DNA of 64,000 nt from Saccopteryx bilineata (GCF_036850765.1 NC_089493.1:193272706-193336705); one strand, 5' to 3'; shown: positions 1-12,425, numbered from the stretch's first letter. Made by a program: numbers and translations. Notes: generated from the letters alone by a model not told the origin.

Positions 1-357
1 TTTTTCTGAAGCTGGAAACGGGGAGGCAGTCAGACAGACTCCCGCATGTGCCCGACCAGGATCCACCCGGAACGCCCACCAGGGGGCGATGCTCTGCCCA
101 TCGGGGCATCTCTCTGTTGTGACCAGAGCTACTCTAGCGCCTGAGGCAGAGGCCACAGAGCCATCCCCAGCGCCCGGGGCCATCTTTGCTCCAATGGAGC
201 CTTGGCTGCGGGAGGGGAAGAGAGAGACAGAGAGGAAGGAGAGGGGAAGGGGTAGAGAAGCAGATGGGCGCTTCTCCTGTGTGCCCTGGCCGGGAATCGA
301 ACCTGGGACTCCTGCATGCCAGGCCAACGCTCTACCACTGAGCCAACCGGCCAGGGC
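1..357 (-). mobile_element. tRNA-derived bat SINE, family A (copy 1, truncated by window edge)
   Basis: On the minus strand this starts GCCCTGGCCGGTTGGCTCAG, has an A box (TGGCTCAGTGG), a B box (GGTTCGATTCC), a CT-rich middle and a tail near position 1. The head folds like a tRNA but the body is about 370 bp, so it is a SINE and not a tRNA gene. It carries an intact CTCF-like CCACCAGGGGGCGAT at 76-90. The poly-A end is lost at the window edge. Confidence 0.9.
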
Positions 358-926
358 AGCCACTCACTTTTGATTGTTGCTGTTGTGTCTTTGCTTTATT
401 TTCTATGTATTTCTCATGAATTCAATCCCAAACTCTCACTTTTACCTTCCCGATAAGATTTCTGAGCCTCGAGCCTGCCCGTCCCGGCTGGCTGGTGGCC
501 CTGCGCCCTGGTGCACGGCTGTCTGCCGGGCCAGTCCTACACCAGTGTTCACAGCAGCTCCTCGACTCCTGGTCCTGTGTGTTATACCGGGTCAACACCG
601 TTCCCCCCCCCCCCAAAATTCATGTCTTTTCCAGAACCTCAGAAGGCGACATTATTTGGAAATAAGCTCATTGTAGATGTAATCAGTTAGCTAACTTCTC
701 TTTTGATAGTTTTAATTTTCAAGAAGTAGGTTTTGTTCCATCACTGTTCTTTTCTTATAGCGTTCTGTTCTTGTTTCATGGATGCAGCCTTGTCTCACCT
801 TGCAAAGATTATCAGGGAAAGTTTGGGGAAGTCTTCTTCTTCTTCTTGTGTAATTTCTGTGCCTTCCGGGTTATTTGGATTTGTTTGTTTGACACCTTGA
901 CACCCTCATAGAGGCCTTGTGGCTGT
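358..926. other. Gene-free spacer between two SINEs
   Basis: No ORF of interest. AT-rich in the right half (TTTTCTTATAGCGTTCTGTT region) and possibly an old LINE piece, but I cannot name it. Confidence 0.4.
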
Positions 927-937
927 CTGGGTGGAAC

Positions 938-938
938 T

Positions 939-969
<31 letters not shown>

Positions 970-1344
970 GTATTTTTCTGAAGCTAGAAACCAGGAGAGA
1001 CAGGCTCCCGCATGCGCCCGACCAGGATCCACCAGGCACGCCCACCAGGGGCGACGCTCTGCCCACCAGGGGGTGATGCTCTGCCCCTCTGGGGCGTCCC
1101 TCTATCGTGACCAGAGCCACTCCAGCGCCTGGGGCAGAGGCCAAGGAGCCATCCCCAGCGCCCGGGCCATCTTTGCTCCAATGGAGCCTTGGCTGCGGGA
1201 GGGGAAGAGAGAGACAGAGAGGAAGGAGAGGGGGAGGGGTGGAGAAGCAGATGGGCGCTTCCCCTGTGTGCCCTGGCCGGGAATCGAACCCAGGACCCCT
1301 GCACGCCAGGCCGACGCTCTACCACTGAGCCAACCGGCCAGGGC
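938..1344 (-). mobile_element. tRNA-derived bat SINE, family A (copy 2)
   Basis: Same family and orientation as copy 1, with a long poly-A tail (a T run at about 940-968). It is flanked by an 11-bp target-site duplication CTGGGTGGAAC at 927-937 and 1345-1355, which proves retroposition. Its CTCF-like segment is damaged (GGGGGTGAT). Promoter boxes are present at the right-hand end on the minus strand. Confidence 0.93.
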
Positions 1345-1569
1345 CTGGGTGGAACGTCTTGACCGTGAGCGTTATAGCGGAGCACTGTGCTTCCCTGACT
1401 GTTGGGTGGCGGCACTGAGCAGGCAGCGACTAGAGCTGGAGAGCTGCCCAAAGCACCCAGTGTTTCCGAAGCTCTGCCAGGGGGCCGACCCTGTCTGTGG
1501 CCGCACACACAGCAGCTCAGCCCAAACCCGCCGCAGCCAATAAGGACTTAGCCTTCCTCCTCATCGACC

Positions 1570-1690
1570 GGAACACAGAGGCACAGAAAGTTGAGTAACT
1601 TGCCTGCGGCCACACCATGAATAAACGTTGGAGCTGGGTCCACACTCGAGCCGTCTGGCCCCGGGGCCTGTCCTGTACCCACTGCACTGT
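1570..1690 (-). mobile_element. MIR
   Basis: Minus-strand MIR core: GAGGCACAGAAAGTTGAGTA, CTTGCCTGCGGCCACACC and GGAGCTGGGTCCACACTC. Confidence 0.65.
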
Positions 1691-1799
1691 CTCAGGGCTG
1701 GTGGGGCAGCAGGAACGGCAGGACCTGCGAGGAAGAGTGCAGTGCCCAGCTCTGAGGCTGTGTGGGCAGAGCGGGCAGCTGATTCATGCAGTTGTTAAA

Positions 1800-2035
1800 A
1801 TGAGACTCTCGGGGATGGCACAGTGGATAAAGTGAGACTCGTGGGGCCAGTCCGATCTGGGTTTGCCTCTCTGTCACTTACAACCCTGAGGAGCCTCTCA
1901 GCGCCTCTCAGCCTCAGTCCTCTCCTCTGTAAAATGGGAGTCGTAGTGGTACCCACTTCACAGGGTTGTTATGAGGATGAAATGAAGCAGTGCCTGTAAG
2001 GTGCCCAACAGATGTCCTTTGTCATTATTAGTGTT
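1800..2035 (+). mobile_element. MIR
   Basis: Nearly full-length plus-strand MIR: GGCACAGTGGATAAAGTGAG head, CCTCTGTAAAATGGGAGTCG core and CAGGGTTGTTATGAGGATGA tail. Confidence 0.8.
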
Positions 2036-3261
2036 TTAATGGGTAGTACCTCCTGACCAGACTCCCACCCACCCCCAATCCCCTGGAAGGTGTGTATTGG
2101 GGAGGTGGGAGGGGTGGAAGGGAGCTTGGGTTATTATAGTGTTGTAGAGTCTAGTTATCTTTGGGAATGGCGCTCTCTCTTTCCCAAGGCAGGGGTGGTT
2201 CAGGGCATTGCCCAAATCCCATGATGTTAGGAGACTTTGTGGCTGGCCAATAAAAGCATGATTCTTCCGGCCTAGTGATGTCTGTCTTAGTTTCCATTAT
2301 CCGGGACCCCCAGAAGTGAGGGCTCCAGGAGTCGAGTCCTCCAGGCTGGAGATCAGACTCACAGGAAGCCTGCTTCCCACGGCCACCTTGAACTCTCCCT
2401 CGGAGGATGCTGGGAAGTGGCTGTAATTGGCCCAGCTCACCACACAACATGCCGGCAGCCCCAGAATGTTTCCTTAGCTGAGGCAGTCCCTGACTTACAG
2501 GAATGAAGAGTCACCTTTCATTCCTGGGCTCAGAAGGATCCCCAGTGAACTCGGAACAACGACAGACTGTCAGTTCAGTGGGACACTTTAAAAAGCAACC
2601 AATAATTACAGTTTGGGAGGCATAAAGTCGCCCGAAGAGGCCCAGGCCTGTCTGTATGAGACCAAAGAAAGAGTTTTGTTGATCAAGTTTTCATGTATGC
2701 TTCACCTCCTTCCAAAAAGAGTTCGGGGTGGGTGGGTGACTGGAGAAAGCAAACAGGAATCCCAGCCCTACACGGGTAAGATTCCTCGGATGGAGCCTCT
2801 AATGCGGGTTATTTCGCCAAGAGGAAAACCAAATAGATACTAGTAAATCACGGAACCAAATCAACCACGTGGAGGGAGTAGCGACTTGTGTGCAAAATAT
2901 ACACCGAATAGAGAAACCATGCCAGATGCCTCTTTTCTGGCATTTTTAGGGAAGGAATGCAAGTTTTTCTCTAACTTACTGATTCCTCTCTGTTCTATGC
3001 GCTGAAATTCTCCCATTAGAATTCTTAATGCAGATCTTCTGCGGAAGCAACACGTGTAAAATGGTGGTTTCCATTGTGACAGTCGGTCTCGGGGTAGATG
3101 CTCGTTTGGGGCAGAAGCGTTGAGAGTCTACTCTCGGTGCTACAGGGGGACAGGGAGGGTGGGCTGGGGCGTGGGAAGTGGTGGACCGAGTGCCCGAGGG
3201 TCTGGGGCTAAGAATGGGGTTGCTATGGGAACAAGAGAAGGCGGGCCAATGGGTGAGAGCA
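2036..3261. other. Gene-free region
   Basis: I see no conserved coding potential and no repeat that I can assign. Confidence 0.5.
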
Positions 3262-3440
3262 GGAAACTGACATGTGTTGAGCATCTACTTTTTACATTTA
3301 GTCCTTTTCAATGTGATCTCGGCGACAACCCTATACACTCAGTATTGTTCTTTCTAAGTTTACTAGGGAGGACACCGAGGCTCAGAGAGGTGCAGCGATG
3401 GGCCTGAGTCACACAGCTAGACAGGAAGTGAGTTCTGGCT
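3262..3440 (-). mobile_element. MIR
   Basis: Minus-strand MIR: GTGTTGAGCATCTAC, GAGGCTCAGAGAGGTGCAG and GAGTCACACAGCTAGACAGG. Confidence 0.75.
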
Positions 3441-3716
3441 TGTTCACAATGGGCGTCAGCATCAACCGGTCCCAGACGGTGGAAGCGTTGGCTCCTTCAC
3501 TTCTAGAAGTCTAGACCCGAGGAAGCTTTAGGGCCTGTCCTCGCCTAGCCTCCTCCTTTCATGGGGAAGGAGGCAGAAACCCCAAAGGCCCGAGGCATTT
3601 TGAGCATGGGGGGGACAGCAGAGACTCACCCTGAAACTGGGCTAGAGAGCTGGGCAGCTGCTGTGACTCGACCTTGTGTGACAGAGCTCCCTAAAAGTCG
3701 CCAAGCCTGCAGCCAT

Positions 3717-3751
<35 letters not shown>

Positions 3752-4369
3752 GAGTCTCAGCAGCCGCAGTGGCTGGACGTGGAGTCTGCCCAGCGCTGGA
3801 AGCCACTTTGTTTACCATTCCTGGCCTTGGTCTGCATCAGAGAAGGTTCTGGAAGCTCTAGAGACAGGCAGGTCAAATCCCGTTCCAGCCAGCCCTCAGT
3901 GGGTACTTGTACCTCCCCTGTGTCAAGTATTTGCAGGCGTGAGTGGCCTGGGCTCTGGACATATTTCTGACATAGTCGGCTCTTTCTTGTTTATATGGGG
4001 TTGGATTTTTTTTTTTTTTTTTTTTTAGGTAAATATCAGCGTGAATTCCAGGGCACACACAGACTGCCCTGTATCGTGAGCAGGTAAATTAAAATGAACA
4101 TCACTTTGACTGGTGTTCTATTGAGAAACCTTGCCAGATGTAGGCCTTTGGGGTGTTAGAAATTAACTTGTTGAAAAGCTGCTGTGACATATTAAATGGA
4201 GTTAAACCAAAGTTGCATACCCAGTTCTTGGGGGGAGAGGAGCAGTACAGCCACAATAACAGACAGGTATTCAGAACTATGTAACCACTGCGCACATAAC
4301 AGTAGCCATTTTTTTGAATGTCTCCCCTGTGTTGGGCACTGTTTTCCCTACAAGTGATCATTTAATGGG

Positions 4370-4595
4370 AATTAGTCAGACTGCCCAGGTTTGACTCTCA
4401 GCTTTGCCATTTACCCACTGTGTGACCTAGGGCAATGTACTTACCCTCTCTGTGCCTCTACTTTTCTCACCTGTAAAATGGGGACACTATGGTCCCATCC
4501 TGTGGCCAGGTTGTGAGCGTGGAAGGAGGCGAGCCTCCTGAGGCATTTAGCACAGGAGTTGGCCTCTAGTTAGCACTCGGTAAACAGTAGTAGTT
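4370..4595 (+). mobile_element. MIR
   Basis: Plus-strand MIR: CCACTGTGTGACCTAGGGCA, CACCTGTAAAATGGGGACAC and AGCACTCGGTAAACAGTAGT. Confidence 0.8.
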
Positions 4596-4624
4596 CCAAC
4601 CGGTTGACTTTCACGGACAGGCGA

Positions 4625-4745
4625 ACAAGGTTTCTTTCACTCGTTCTGTGACTACGCCACGGACCCACAGAGGGTTGACACAGCCCAAAGCCACACAGCG
4701 AGTTTGCGGCAGAGCTGGGGCTTGAACTCAGACCTCTCTACCTGG
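4625..4745 (-). mobile_element. MIR fragment
   Basis: AAAGCCACACAGCGAGTTTG and AGCTGGGGCTTGAACTCAGA mark the 5' half of a minus-strand MIR. Confidence 0.65.
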
Positions 4746-5724
4746 GAAAGAAACCCAGTGAAGAACCAGAGGCGTGACTTCAGGCACTGGGTGTTGGAAG
4801 GAGGTGAGGTGGCTTTGTCGTTTCCCCTGGGGTTGGTGCGGGATGCCTGTTTCCCAAATGTAATGAGAAGAAGAACGTTATTGTTACCGTAAAACCGGTT
4901 GGCCGGAGAGGAATTCCATTTCAGGACATAACTGTCCCGTGGTTAGGAAAGCACCTTGATGTTCCCTTTTGATTTGAAATGTGAGCCCCTGCTGGGCAGA
5001 GCCAAGGATGCTGGTCCTTCCCCTTTCAGATCCAATGGCTCCTTCTAGAACATACTTTGTAAAATCCCCTTCCGCCGTCCTGAAATGAAATGTATCTACA
5101 CGCATAATTCCCTCCCATCAATTAATATAACACCCTAGTTGTAACAGAAAAAAGAAATGAAGAAACTTATGACCATACCGTATGTGCGCCAATGCCTGGA
5201 CACTTGGCTGTGGCCACACTGGGGGCTACATTTGAAGTGGAAGGAGCTATAATGAAGTTTGGATTTAAGAGAAGCAAGACAATAACCAGTGGGAAGATTG
5301 TTGAAACTCCCTTTGTAGTTAATAGTTTGAAATGCGTTGACTAAATATGACTAAATAGGTATGTCTGTTTACAACATAGAATCATCTAGAAGTGTAGACA
5401 GACACAGGTGCATGGTACGGGTTACTCATGTACCGGGAGCAGCTTTGCTGTCGCTGACGTACTTTTTCTGAAATGGTGATTCAAATCTTGGTAACGTTCC
5501 AAATAAAACAAAGTATAATCTTCTCTAAATTTACACAGGAGTCACATTCTGGGAAACTTGGTGTATATTAAACTGTGCAAACCCCTCCCCCCCAAAAAAA
5601 CCACAACAACTTTGTTTTTATGTGTAAAGCTGAGCTAGACCCTAGGTCAGGTTGTTACAAACAGGCTTTTCACCTACATAGATGCCTGATGGATCATTCA
5701 AAAGGTGCGTGGGATTATAAATCA

Positions 5725-7110
5725 AAATGTGAAATGTAGGACTATAAAATTTCTAGAAAATAAAAAGTGGGTAGGCAAGGATTATTTAGGACTAAGAATT
5801 ATTAACCTTAAATGAAAAGTTGGTGAATTTTACTATCTGTCAACTTCTGTAAGATTCTGTTAAAATATCTGTTCGGTTCTGTTTCACCAAATGACACCTT
5901 CAGGAGAGCAAAAAGACAATTCACAGAATGAGAGAAAAGTTATTTGCAATCCAGAAGTTCATCAAAGAAATCTATACCTGTAATATATAAAGAGCTAGAA
6001 ATCAGTAAGACAAAAGGGTAAACAACTCAACAGAAAACTGGGCAGAAAGACTTGAATGGACACTTCACAGAGACGATACCCGAATGGCTCATGATTACAA
6101 CGTCATAACACCCTCCAGAGTGGCTAACAGGCAACAGACAATACCAAGCGTTGCCGAGGAAGTGGGGCGCCATAAACTCTCATACTGTGTGGGTGTGAAT
6201 GTCAATTTCTACAACTTCGGGAACTCTTTGGCAGTCATGACTTAGGCTACTCAGACACCTGCTCTGTGACCCAGTCATTCACTCCTAGGAAAATGCCCGG
6301 CAGAAATGTGTACATATAGGAATCAAGAGGTGTGCGCAGGAATGTTCACTCGTATGTGTGCCCGAACATTCCTAATAGGTTCACACTGGAATCAACCCAC
6401 ATGCCCGTCAAGAACTATATGCAGCAAAACAGCCCTGGCCGGTTGGCTCAGCGGTAGAGCGTCGGCCTGGCGTGCGGGGGACGCGGGTTCGATTCCTGGC
6501 CAGGGCACATAGGAGAAGCGCCCATTTGCTTCTCCACCCCCCGCCTTCCTCTCTGTCTCTCTCTTCCCCTCCCGCAGCCAAGGCTCCATTGGAGCAAAGA
6601 TGGCCCGGGCGCTGGGGATGGCTCCTTGGCCTCTGCCCCAGGCGCTAGAATGGCTCTGGTCGCGGCAGAGCAACGCCCCGGAGGGACAGAGCATCGCCCC
6701 CTGGTGGGCAGAGCGTCGCCCCTGGTGGGCGTGCCCGGTGGATCCCAGTCGGGCGCATGCGGGAGTCTGTCTAACTGTCTCTCCCCGTTTCCAGCTTCAG
6801 AAAAAACAAAACAAAACTATATGCAGCAAAACAGAGAAATCTCACAAACATGGTGCGGGGAAGAAGTCAAAAGAGTACACATGGCATGATACCATTTCTA
6901 GGAGATTAAAAATAAAGAATTCTTGGGGTTAGAAGTCAGGGTGGTGGCTTTTCCTGTTGGGTGGCTGTGATGACAAGGGGGTCCTGATAGTCTTCCAGTT
7001 TGGGTCTGGGTTCTGGTTACATGGATATGTTCACTTTGGGAAAATTCATGTTCTCTTAGAATATGTATACTTTTTTATATGCATGCCATAGTTTAGTAAG
7101 TTTACAGCAA
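5725..7110 (+). mobile_element. L1 fragment: ORF2 3' end and 3' UTR, split by a SINE
   Basis: Recognisable decayed L1 words in order: AAATTTCTAGAAAATAAAAA, CAATTCACAGAATGAGAGAA, GACTTGAATGGACACTTCAC, GTTGCCGAGGAAGTGG, ATTCACTCCTAGGAAAATGC, and a 3' UTR-like GGTTAGAAGTCAGGGTGGTG. The middle is interrupted by the family A SINE at 6433-6814. Old and non-coding. Confidence 0.75.
6433..6814 (+). mobile_element. tRNA-derived bat SINE, family A (copy 3)
   Basis: Complete copy with a tRNA-like head, A box, B box (GGTTCGATTCC), body and A-rich tail. The 20-bp target-site duplication AACTATATGCAGCAAAACAG occurs at 6413-6432 and 6815-6834. It inserted into an older L1 tail. It carries an intact CTCF-like motif on the minus strand near 6690-6708. 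Confidence 0.96.
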
Positions 7111-9056
7111 ATATTTTTTTTTAATCAGTCCTTATCCACTAAATGCCACTGGCTTCCTGCCAGTCATTGAGACTGTGGAAAATGTCCCCACAGGTCCCCC
7201 TGTGAGAACCACTGGCTCAAACAGAAGGGGTTAAGACAAAGAAGTGGGGGAATATTCAACATAGGAAAGGAACAGGGCTTGCAGGGTTTGCCGGCGCATG
7301 CCGAGGAGGAGATGGAGGGGTCTGTAGAGGGAGCCCAGTGACAAGCAGGGAGCTGGAGCTCGGAGAGGGCTGCTGGGATGTCGCCCCCATTATGTGACAC
7401 ACGCACCTGTGTCTGAGACATCCCACACCGCATCCCAGGTAACTAGTCTCCTGAAGTCCTTCCTGAGCCTTTTCCCAGGACACCCAGGACCCTCAGACTC
7501 AGGGCAGATCACAGAATTAAATCTCTAAATGTAGCCGACGCAAAACCATGTTTGTTCCGTTTCTGCGGTGGGCCGTGAAGCGGATAACTTTCGTCTGTGA
7601 TGTCGAGACGTTCTGGAGCTTTGGGGACGTCCTTGACCCGGCTTCTTCTTCTGATGGCTGAGCTTGGGGACAACCTTCCCATTTTAACGCCCCTGACACC
7701 TGAGTTAGAACCCAGCCCCACTGTTGGACAAGGGCAGGCGATCCGCCCTGCACAGCTGTGAGCCCCTAACTGGCCGTTGCCTGCTCCCCAGCCTACAGGT
7801 CCCTTGTTTCCACTCAGATCTCCTGCACACTGTGGCCGCCGCCAGTGCTGTTCCAGGGGGCTGGTGTCAGGTCTGTCCCTGCACATGCCGGGCCCAGGCA
7901 GGAGTACACAGTGGGCATCCTCTTTGTACTCATCGTGCGTCTCGACAGTTAGGAGTTCTAATCAAGCCAATAAGCGTTCAGTACGGCAGGCCTCCAGCTT
8001 TCCTTGACCCCGTGCCCTCCGCACGACCCCGAAGGAAAGCTTCAGGGTCAGACTTCTGGAAGCTCTGGTTGGAATGAGGGCCCCCAGGGCGAGCCAGCGC
8101 CTCACAGTGGGAGCCCCTTCTCATCCGGCTCCGTCCATCGGGCGTGGCCTGAGGCTCCATGGACAATGGTGGCACCCACACCCTGTCCTCGCCACCTGCG
8201 AGCAGCCACCTGTGGCCAAGCGTGGGCCTAGGGACAGCGCACACTGGGGCACGTCCCACCTGGTGTTCCCCGGAAATGGGCTGGAGCTTTCTAGGGGTCT
8301 AGGGTCAGCCTTGTCCAAAACCCAGTGTCTGTTTAGATTGGGGGTTGATTTGGGGCTGTTTGCCCGTCAGCCACCATACGCCACTTGTCCGGGAGGTGAG
8401 GGACAGGACAGGTCGTGTACAGACGTGCCTGCCCGGGGTAGTGCCCAAACCGGGTCTGATTGCAGGCGCATGGCTCCCCTGCCAACTCATCCCTTCTACA
8501 CTCCACCTTCCCCTCCGTCCCACAGCCTGTGAGCCGGTCCTTCCCACTCCGTATCAGGGGCTGTGGACCCGGTCTCAGACCGCAGGGGTGCAGGCCTTGA
8601 GTGGGATACTCGGGACAGGGCCACTTCCACAGCAAGCAGTAGAACATGGATTCACTGCAGCTCAGTGGACACGGGGGCGTGGGAAGACCCTAGACCCCAC
8701 AGAGGCAGACTGACCTGGCTTTGGGGGTTGGCCCAGCTTGGGACCAACCTGGGTGGCCTGACGTGTGGCCCTTCATTTCCAAGAACTGTTATCCTCACAT
8801 GTTCCTTCTTCCTAGGCTTGTCGAAAAGGCTGGAATGGGGTGTCCCTGCAAAGCTCCTGGTCCAAAGTCCCCTTCTCCCTGTGTCTTTCTCTCTAGCTTT
8901 TGATTTTCCTGGTTTTTCTCTATTTAAATCATTCATAATGCAAACTTACTGAGCATGACTCGCCCGGTACTCTTTTTTTTTTTTTTAAGCATTTGTTATG
9001 TGTTGACTCTTCTGATACTTGCCACAGCGCCTTCAAAGTTTGCCTAAAAGTGCACA
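7111..9056. other. Gene-free GC-moderate region
   Basis: Overlapping frames on both strands are short and mutually inconsistent; no recognisable protein or repeat. Confidence 0.5.
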
Positions 9057-9225
9057 TCGACAGTTTTCAAAGTGTGGTCAGCAGACGAGCCATTGCCCGA
9101 GAACTCACTAAGGAGTGAACAGCCTCTGCCCGGCCCAGACCTGCTGAGTCAGGACGGCTGGGGGTGGGGCCCAGCCATCTGCAAGCCCGGTGACCTTCAG
9201 ATGACTTTGATGTACACTCCGGGTT
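9057..9225 (+). mobile_element. MER5-like element remnant
   Basis: Contains TTTTCAAAGTGTGGTC, CCCAGACCTGCTGAGTCAG and GGGGGTGGGGCCCAGCCATC in the order expected of MER5A/B. The right terminus is lost. Confidence 0.65.
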
Positions 9226-9284
9226 TTTGTTTTTGGCCCCTTTTCCCCATTGGTTCAGCAGCCCCATGTAATGATTAATAATCA

Positions 9285-9480
9285 TCATCGCCTATTTGGC
9301 TCTTACGGTGCGCCAGGCGCTGGCTAAGGGCGTTTACACAGGCTGTCTCCCTTGTTTCCAAAGTGTTCTATGGGGCTGTTAATTCCTCATTTTACAGGCA
9401 GGGAAACTAAGGCACGGGAAGATGAAGCGACCGCTCAGTCACCCAGGTTTGAACTCAGGTGTCCATCTCTCTGTTTCCTC
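9285..9480 (-). mobile_element. MIR
   Basis: CGGTGCGCCAGGCGCTGGCT, CATTTTACAGGCAGGGAAAC and TTTGAACTCAGGTGTCC in MIR order. Confidence 0.7.
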
Positions 9481-10089
9481 AGTGGTTATAACGAGGACAC
9501 GGACGCATCATGGCAACCTGTTGTCAAACCTAAAAGAACCGGTTCCCAGAAAATCTCGCATCCTCAAGGGTTTTTCTTCAATGTGACCAGGAGAGGTGAC
9601 TGATGGGAACTGCCTGTTCTCAGGGTGTCTGACTGATCTAGGCTTCTCTGTAGCTCTGGGTGAAAGCCAGATGCTCACAGGAGTCACAGCAGACACAGGT
9701 GACAGGGAGTGGGAGGCGTCTCCAGGGGGAGACAACAGGGCCTGCTGGGGACTGCAGCGGGCTGGAGGGGACACCCCGCCCAAGGTGGGCGCCATGCCAT
9801 AGCTCCAGAGAGATGTTGCCATGGGAGGGTGTGGGGGCCTTTCACTCTGTTTTATAAGCAAAGATGGAAATTGGATTGATGTGAAATCTCTCCATTTTAA
9901 AATAGTGGGCTTGAATTCAGTTTTTTCAGGCAGCATGAAGGCTGAGCAGAGGACATCTGGGGCCTCCTCTGGGTAGCCCACTTCTTTGGAGTGGGTGACT
10001 GGTATTGGTTGGTTTAATTGTAATTCCCCAGATCCAGTCTCCAGAATTGAATATCATCCTCGAGCCAAGAGATAACTATGTTGGGGGCG

Positions 10090-10377
10090 GGGGAGGGAGA
10101 AGAAGAAGGAGAAAGAGGAGGAGAAGGAGGAAGAGGAAGAGGAGGAGGGGAGGAAGAGGAGGAAGAGGAGGAAGAGGAGGAGGAGGAGGGGAGGAGGAGG
10201 AGGAGGAGGGGAGGAGGAGGAGGAAGAGGGGGAGGAGGAGGAGGAAGAGGAGGAGGAGAAGGAGGGGGAGGAGGAGGAGGAGGAGGAGGGGAGGAGGAGA
10301 AGGAGGGGGAGGAGGAGGAGGAGGAGGAGGGGAGGAGGAGGAGGAGGGGAGGAGGAGGAGGAAGAGGGGAGGAGGAG

Positions 10378-10409
<32 letters not shown>

Positions 10410-10558
10410 GGAGGAGGAAGAGTAGGGGAGGAGGAGGAGGGGGAGGAGGAGGAGGAGGGGGGAGGAGGAGGAGGAGAGGAGGAGGAGGGGAGGAGGAGGA
10501 GGAAAGAAGAAGAAGAAGAGGAAGAGGAGGAGGAGAAGGAGAAAAGAAGAAGAAGAAA
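10090..10558 (+). repeat. 470-bp polypurine (GGA/GAA) tract
   Basis: An almost uninterrupted purine run of GGA, GGAGGA and GAA words, broken by a single T at 10423. The left edge is a G-rich block and the right edge grades through GAAGAA into AATAATAAT. It is long enough for triplex (H-DNA) formation. Long ORFs here are artefacts of composition. Confidence 0.97.
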
Positions 10559-10701
10559 ATAATAATAATGGACCAGGGTCAGGGAATTGAGTTGGGTTCC
10601 AGGGACCCCAGGCCCTCTGCGCTGGGTCCACCCACGGAGGTCTTGCGTCCGGTGCCTGCATCTCAGGCTCTGCCGCTGGGACCGCACCAACTAGGAGTTG
10701 T

Positions 10702-10720
10702 GAGCGCCCTCTCGCGGACA
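10702..10720 (-). promoter_or_regulatory. Possible CTCF-type motif
   Basis: The minus strand reads CCGCGAGAGGGCGCTC, 13 of 15 core positions, about 145 bp from the polypurine tract. Confidence 0.4.
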
Positions 10721-11049
10721 GAGAAAGGGACTGCCGAGAAAGCCTTGGACTGTCTGGGGGCCTGGACCCCAGAGTTTGAAATCGACGGGGCTGGGGTCCC
10801 AGTGACACGCGAAGGCAGCGGCTCTCGGCAACTTTACTCGAAACAGTTCCACTGTCAATAAGTATAACAATCATATCCTACCAATTCAATCATATGTGAA
10901 ATAAATACAATAATTAATAGTTAACAGTTGATTACTTACAGTTCACCAGAGGTTTCATTTACGTCTATTTAATCATTAAAAACACTTAACACTCTCAGTG
11001 AGCAATTTTTAAACAATACAGAAGAACATCCGAACATGTGTAAGGTCTT

Positions 11050-11590
11050 TTAGACAACTTTTATTTTGAAATAATTCCAAACTTACTGAGAAGTTGCACA
11101 AATAGCACAGACTTTACATATACCTTTTATCTGATTCATCCATTGTTACTATTTTTTTCTATTTTTGCTTTATCATAACTTCTCTTTCAAAATATATATT
11201 ATTACTTTAAAAATCTGTTGATGTCCAACGGGTCGCTGGCAGCGGTTTATGAGTCTCCTGCAGGCTATAAGCGAGTGTTTATTCCTGACACACCAAAGTG
11301 TCCCTGTGACAATCCCAATGACTGTTATTAAAACTTGTGTTCCTATGAGCAGCGAGGCTGTGAGAGTATTCGCAGCATATGCAACTGACGAAGGACTAGC
11401 ATCCCATATCGGGGGACCATACAAAGATGAACATCAAATTCACAGCGTAAAAATACAAATGGCTCGTAAACACACCAAGAGAGGCTGGTGCTCCCTGGCA
11501 AAGGGGGAATGCCAACTAAAACCACAGTCGCGTTTGATGGCAGTATCCATTTAAACCTGAGGAGAATAAAATCGATACATTCACAAGCTG
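11050..11590 (+). mobile_element. Diverged L1 fragments
   Basis: 11390-11550 (ACGAAGGACTAGCATCCCAT, ATACAAATGGCTCGTAAAC, GGGGAATGCCAACTAAAACC) follows the L1 ORF2 3' end. 11055-11200 (TTGAAATAATTCCAAACTTA, TTGCACAAATAGCACAGA) resembles a common L1 3' region. The relation between the two parts is unclear. Confidence 0.55.
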
Positions 11591-11600
11591 CAAGCAAACC

Positions 11601-11873
11601 CAGAGGCGGATCAAGGTCGGTTGAGGCCCTGGGCGCAGAAGAAAATATCGGGCCCCTTAAAAAAAAAAAAAAAAAAAGATAGGAAAATAAAAATACATGT
11701 TAACCATATTTTTAAATAAATAAAAAATATTATGTACTATTAATGTTAAAATTGCACATTTGAAACCAAACGGTGTCATTAGAAAAAAGTGTCAAGCTGA
11801 GGTTGTGTGGGGCCCTTCAGAAGTTGGGGCCCAGAGCGCGCGCCCTGTGCGCCCGCCGTTAAATATGCCTCTG
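11601..11873 (+). mobile_element. Short hAT element, family 2 (273 bp)
   Basis: Ends CAGAGGC and GCCTCTG form short inverted repeats. Near-perfect 8-bp duplications AGCAAACC (11593-11600) and CGCAAACC (11874-11881) flank it. The middle is AT-rich with an A run, and there is no coding capacity. It inserted next to L1 sequence. Confidence 0.85.
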
Positions 11874-12244
11874 CGCAAACCCCACCCCGCAGCCTGAACG
11901 GACTGCTTGCCAGTCCCACAACCGCATGCTTGTACCTTTCTGTCTGTGGGCTCCTTCTTCCCCGTAAGCCTCTGGGGGGCAGCAAAGGGGATACGCATGC
12001 TCATACCGGATTGCTGGGAATGGGGTGGGCGGGGCTACAATGTGGCGGTGTTTGTGGAAATGTGACGCGTGTTCTACTCCACTCGCGGCAGTTACCCTGC
12101 AGAGCCCCAGCCACTGCTGCACAAGGTTCCCCACTCCACAGCGTTTGCACTGGTGGAAGCCTAGACACAGGGAAGAGTCCATAAGGAAAGGGGTGGTTAA
12201 ACCCTGGTCAAAGGTAAGCAGGACAGGAGAGCCAGTCACCATCT

Positions 12245-12425
12245 ATGCTCTGAAGACGGACGACCTAGGTTCAAATCCCAGTTTCGCGACTTACTCGGGT
12301 GTGATCTCTGGCTAGTAAGTCACTGACCCTCTGTGTCCTGTGCCATCTCCATCTGTAAATGTGGGGTAACAACAGCCCCTGACTCACAGAAGCATTGCAA
12401 AGATAAAAAGGAAATCAGTATTGTG
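12245..12425 (+). mobile_element. MIR
   Basis: GACCTAGGTTCAAATCCCAG, GACTTACTCGGGTGTGATCT and CATCTGTAAATGTGGGGTAA. Confidence 0.75.

Noticed and set aside
917..1543. 208-codon plus-strand frame and 174-codon minus-strand frame
   Set aside because: Both run through the family A SINE at 938-1344; similar frames recur in every copy of the SINE.
6433..6510. Possible tRNA genes at the heads of the SINEs (also 29317, 15459, 45036, 54780)
   Set aside because: A and B boxes are present, but each head continues into a SINE body with a poly-A tail and target duplications.
10005..10874. Long Glu/Gly/Arg and Ser/Pro/Leu frames on both strands
   Set aside because: Translation of the polypurine tract in every frame; no gene structure.
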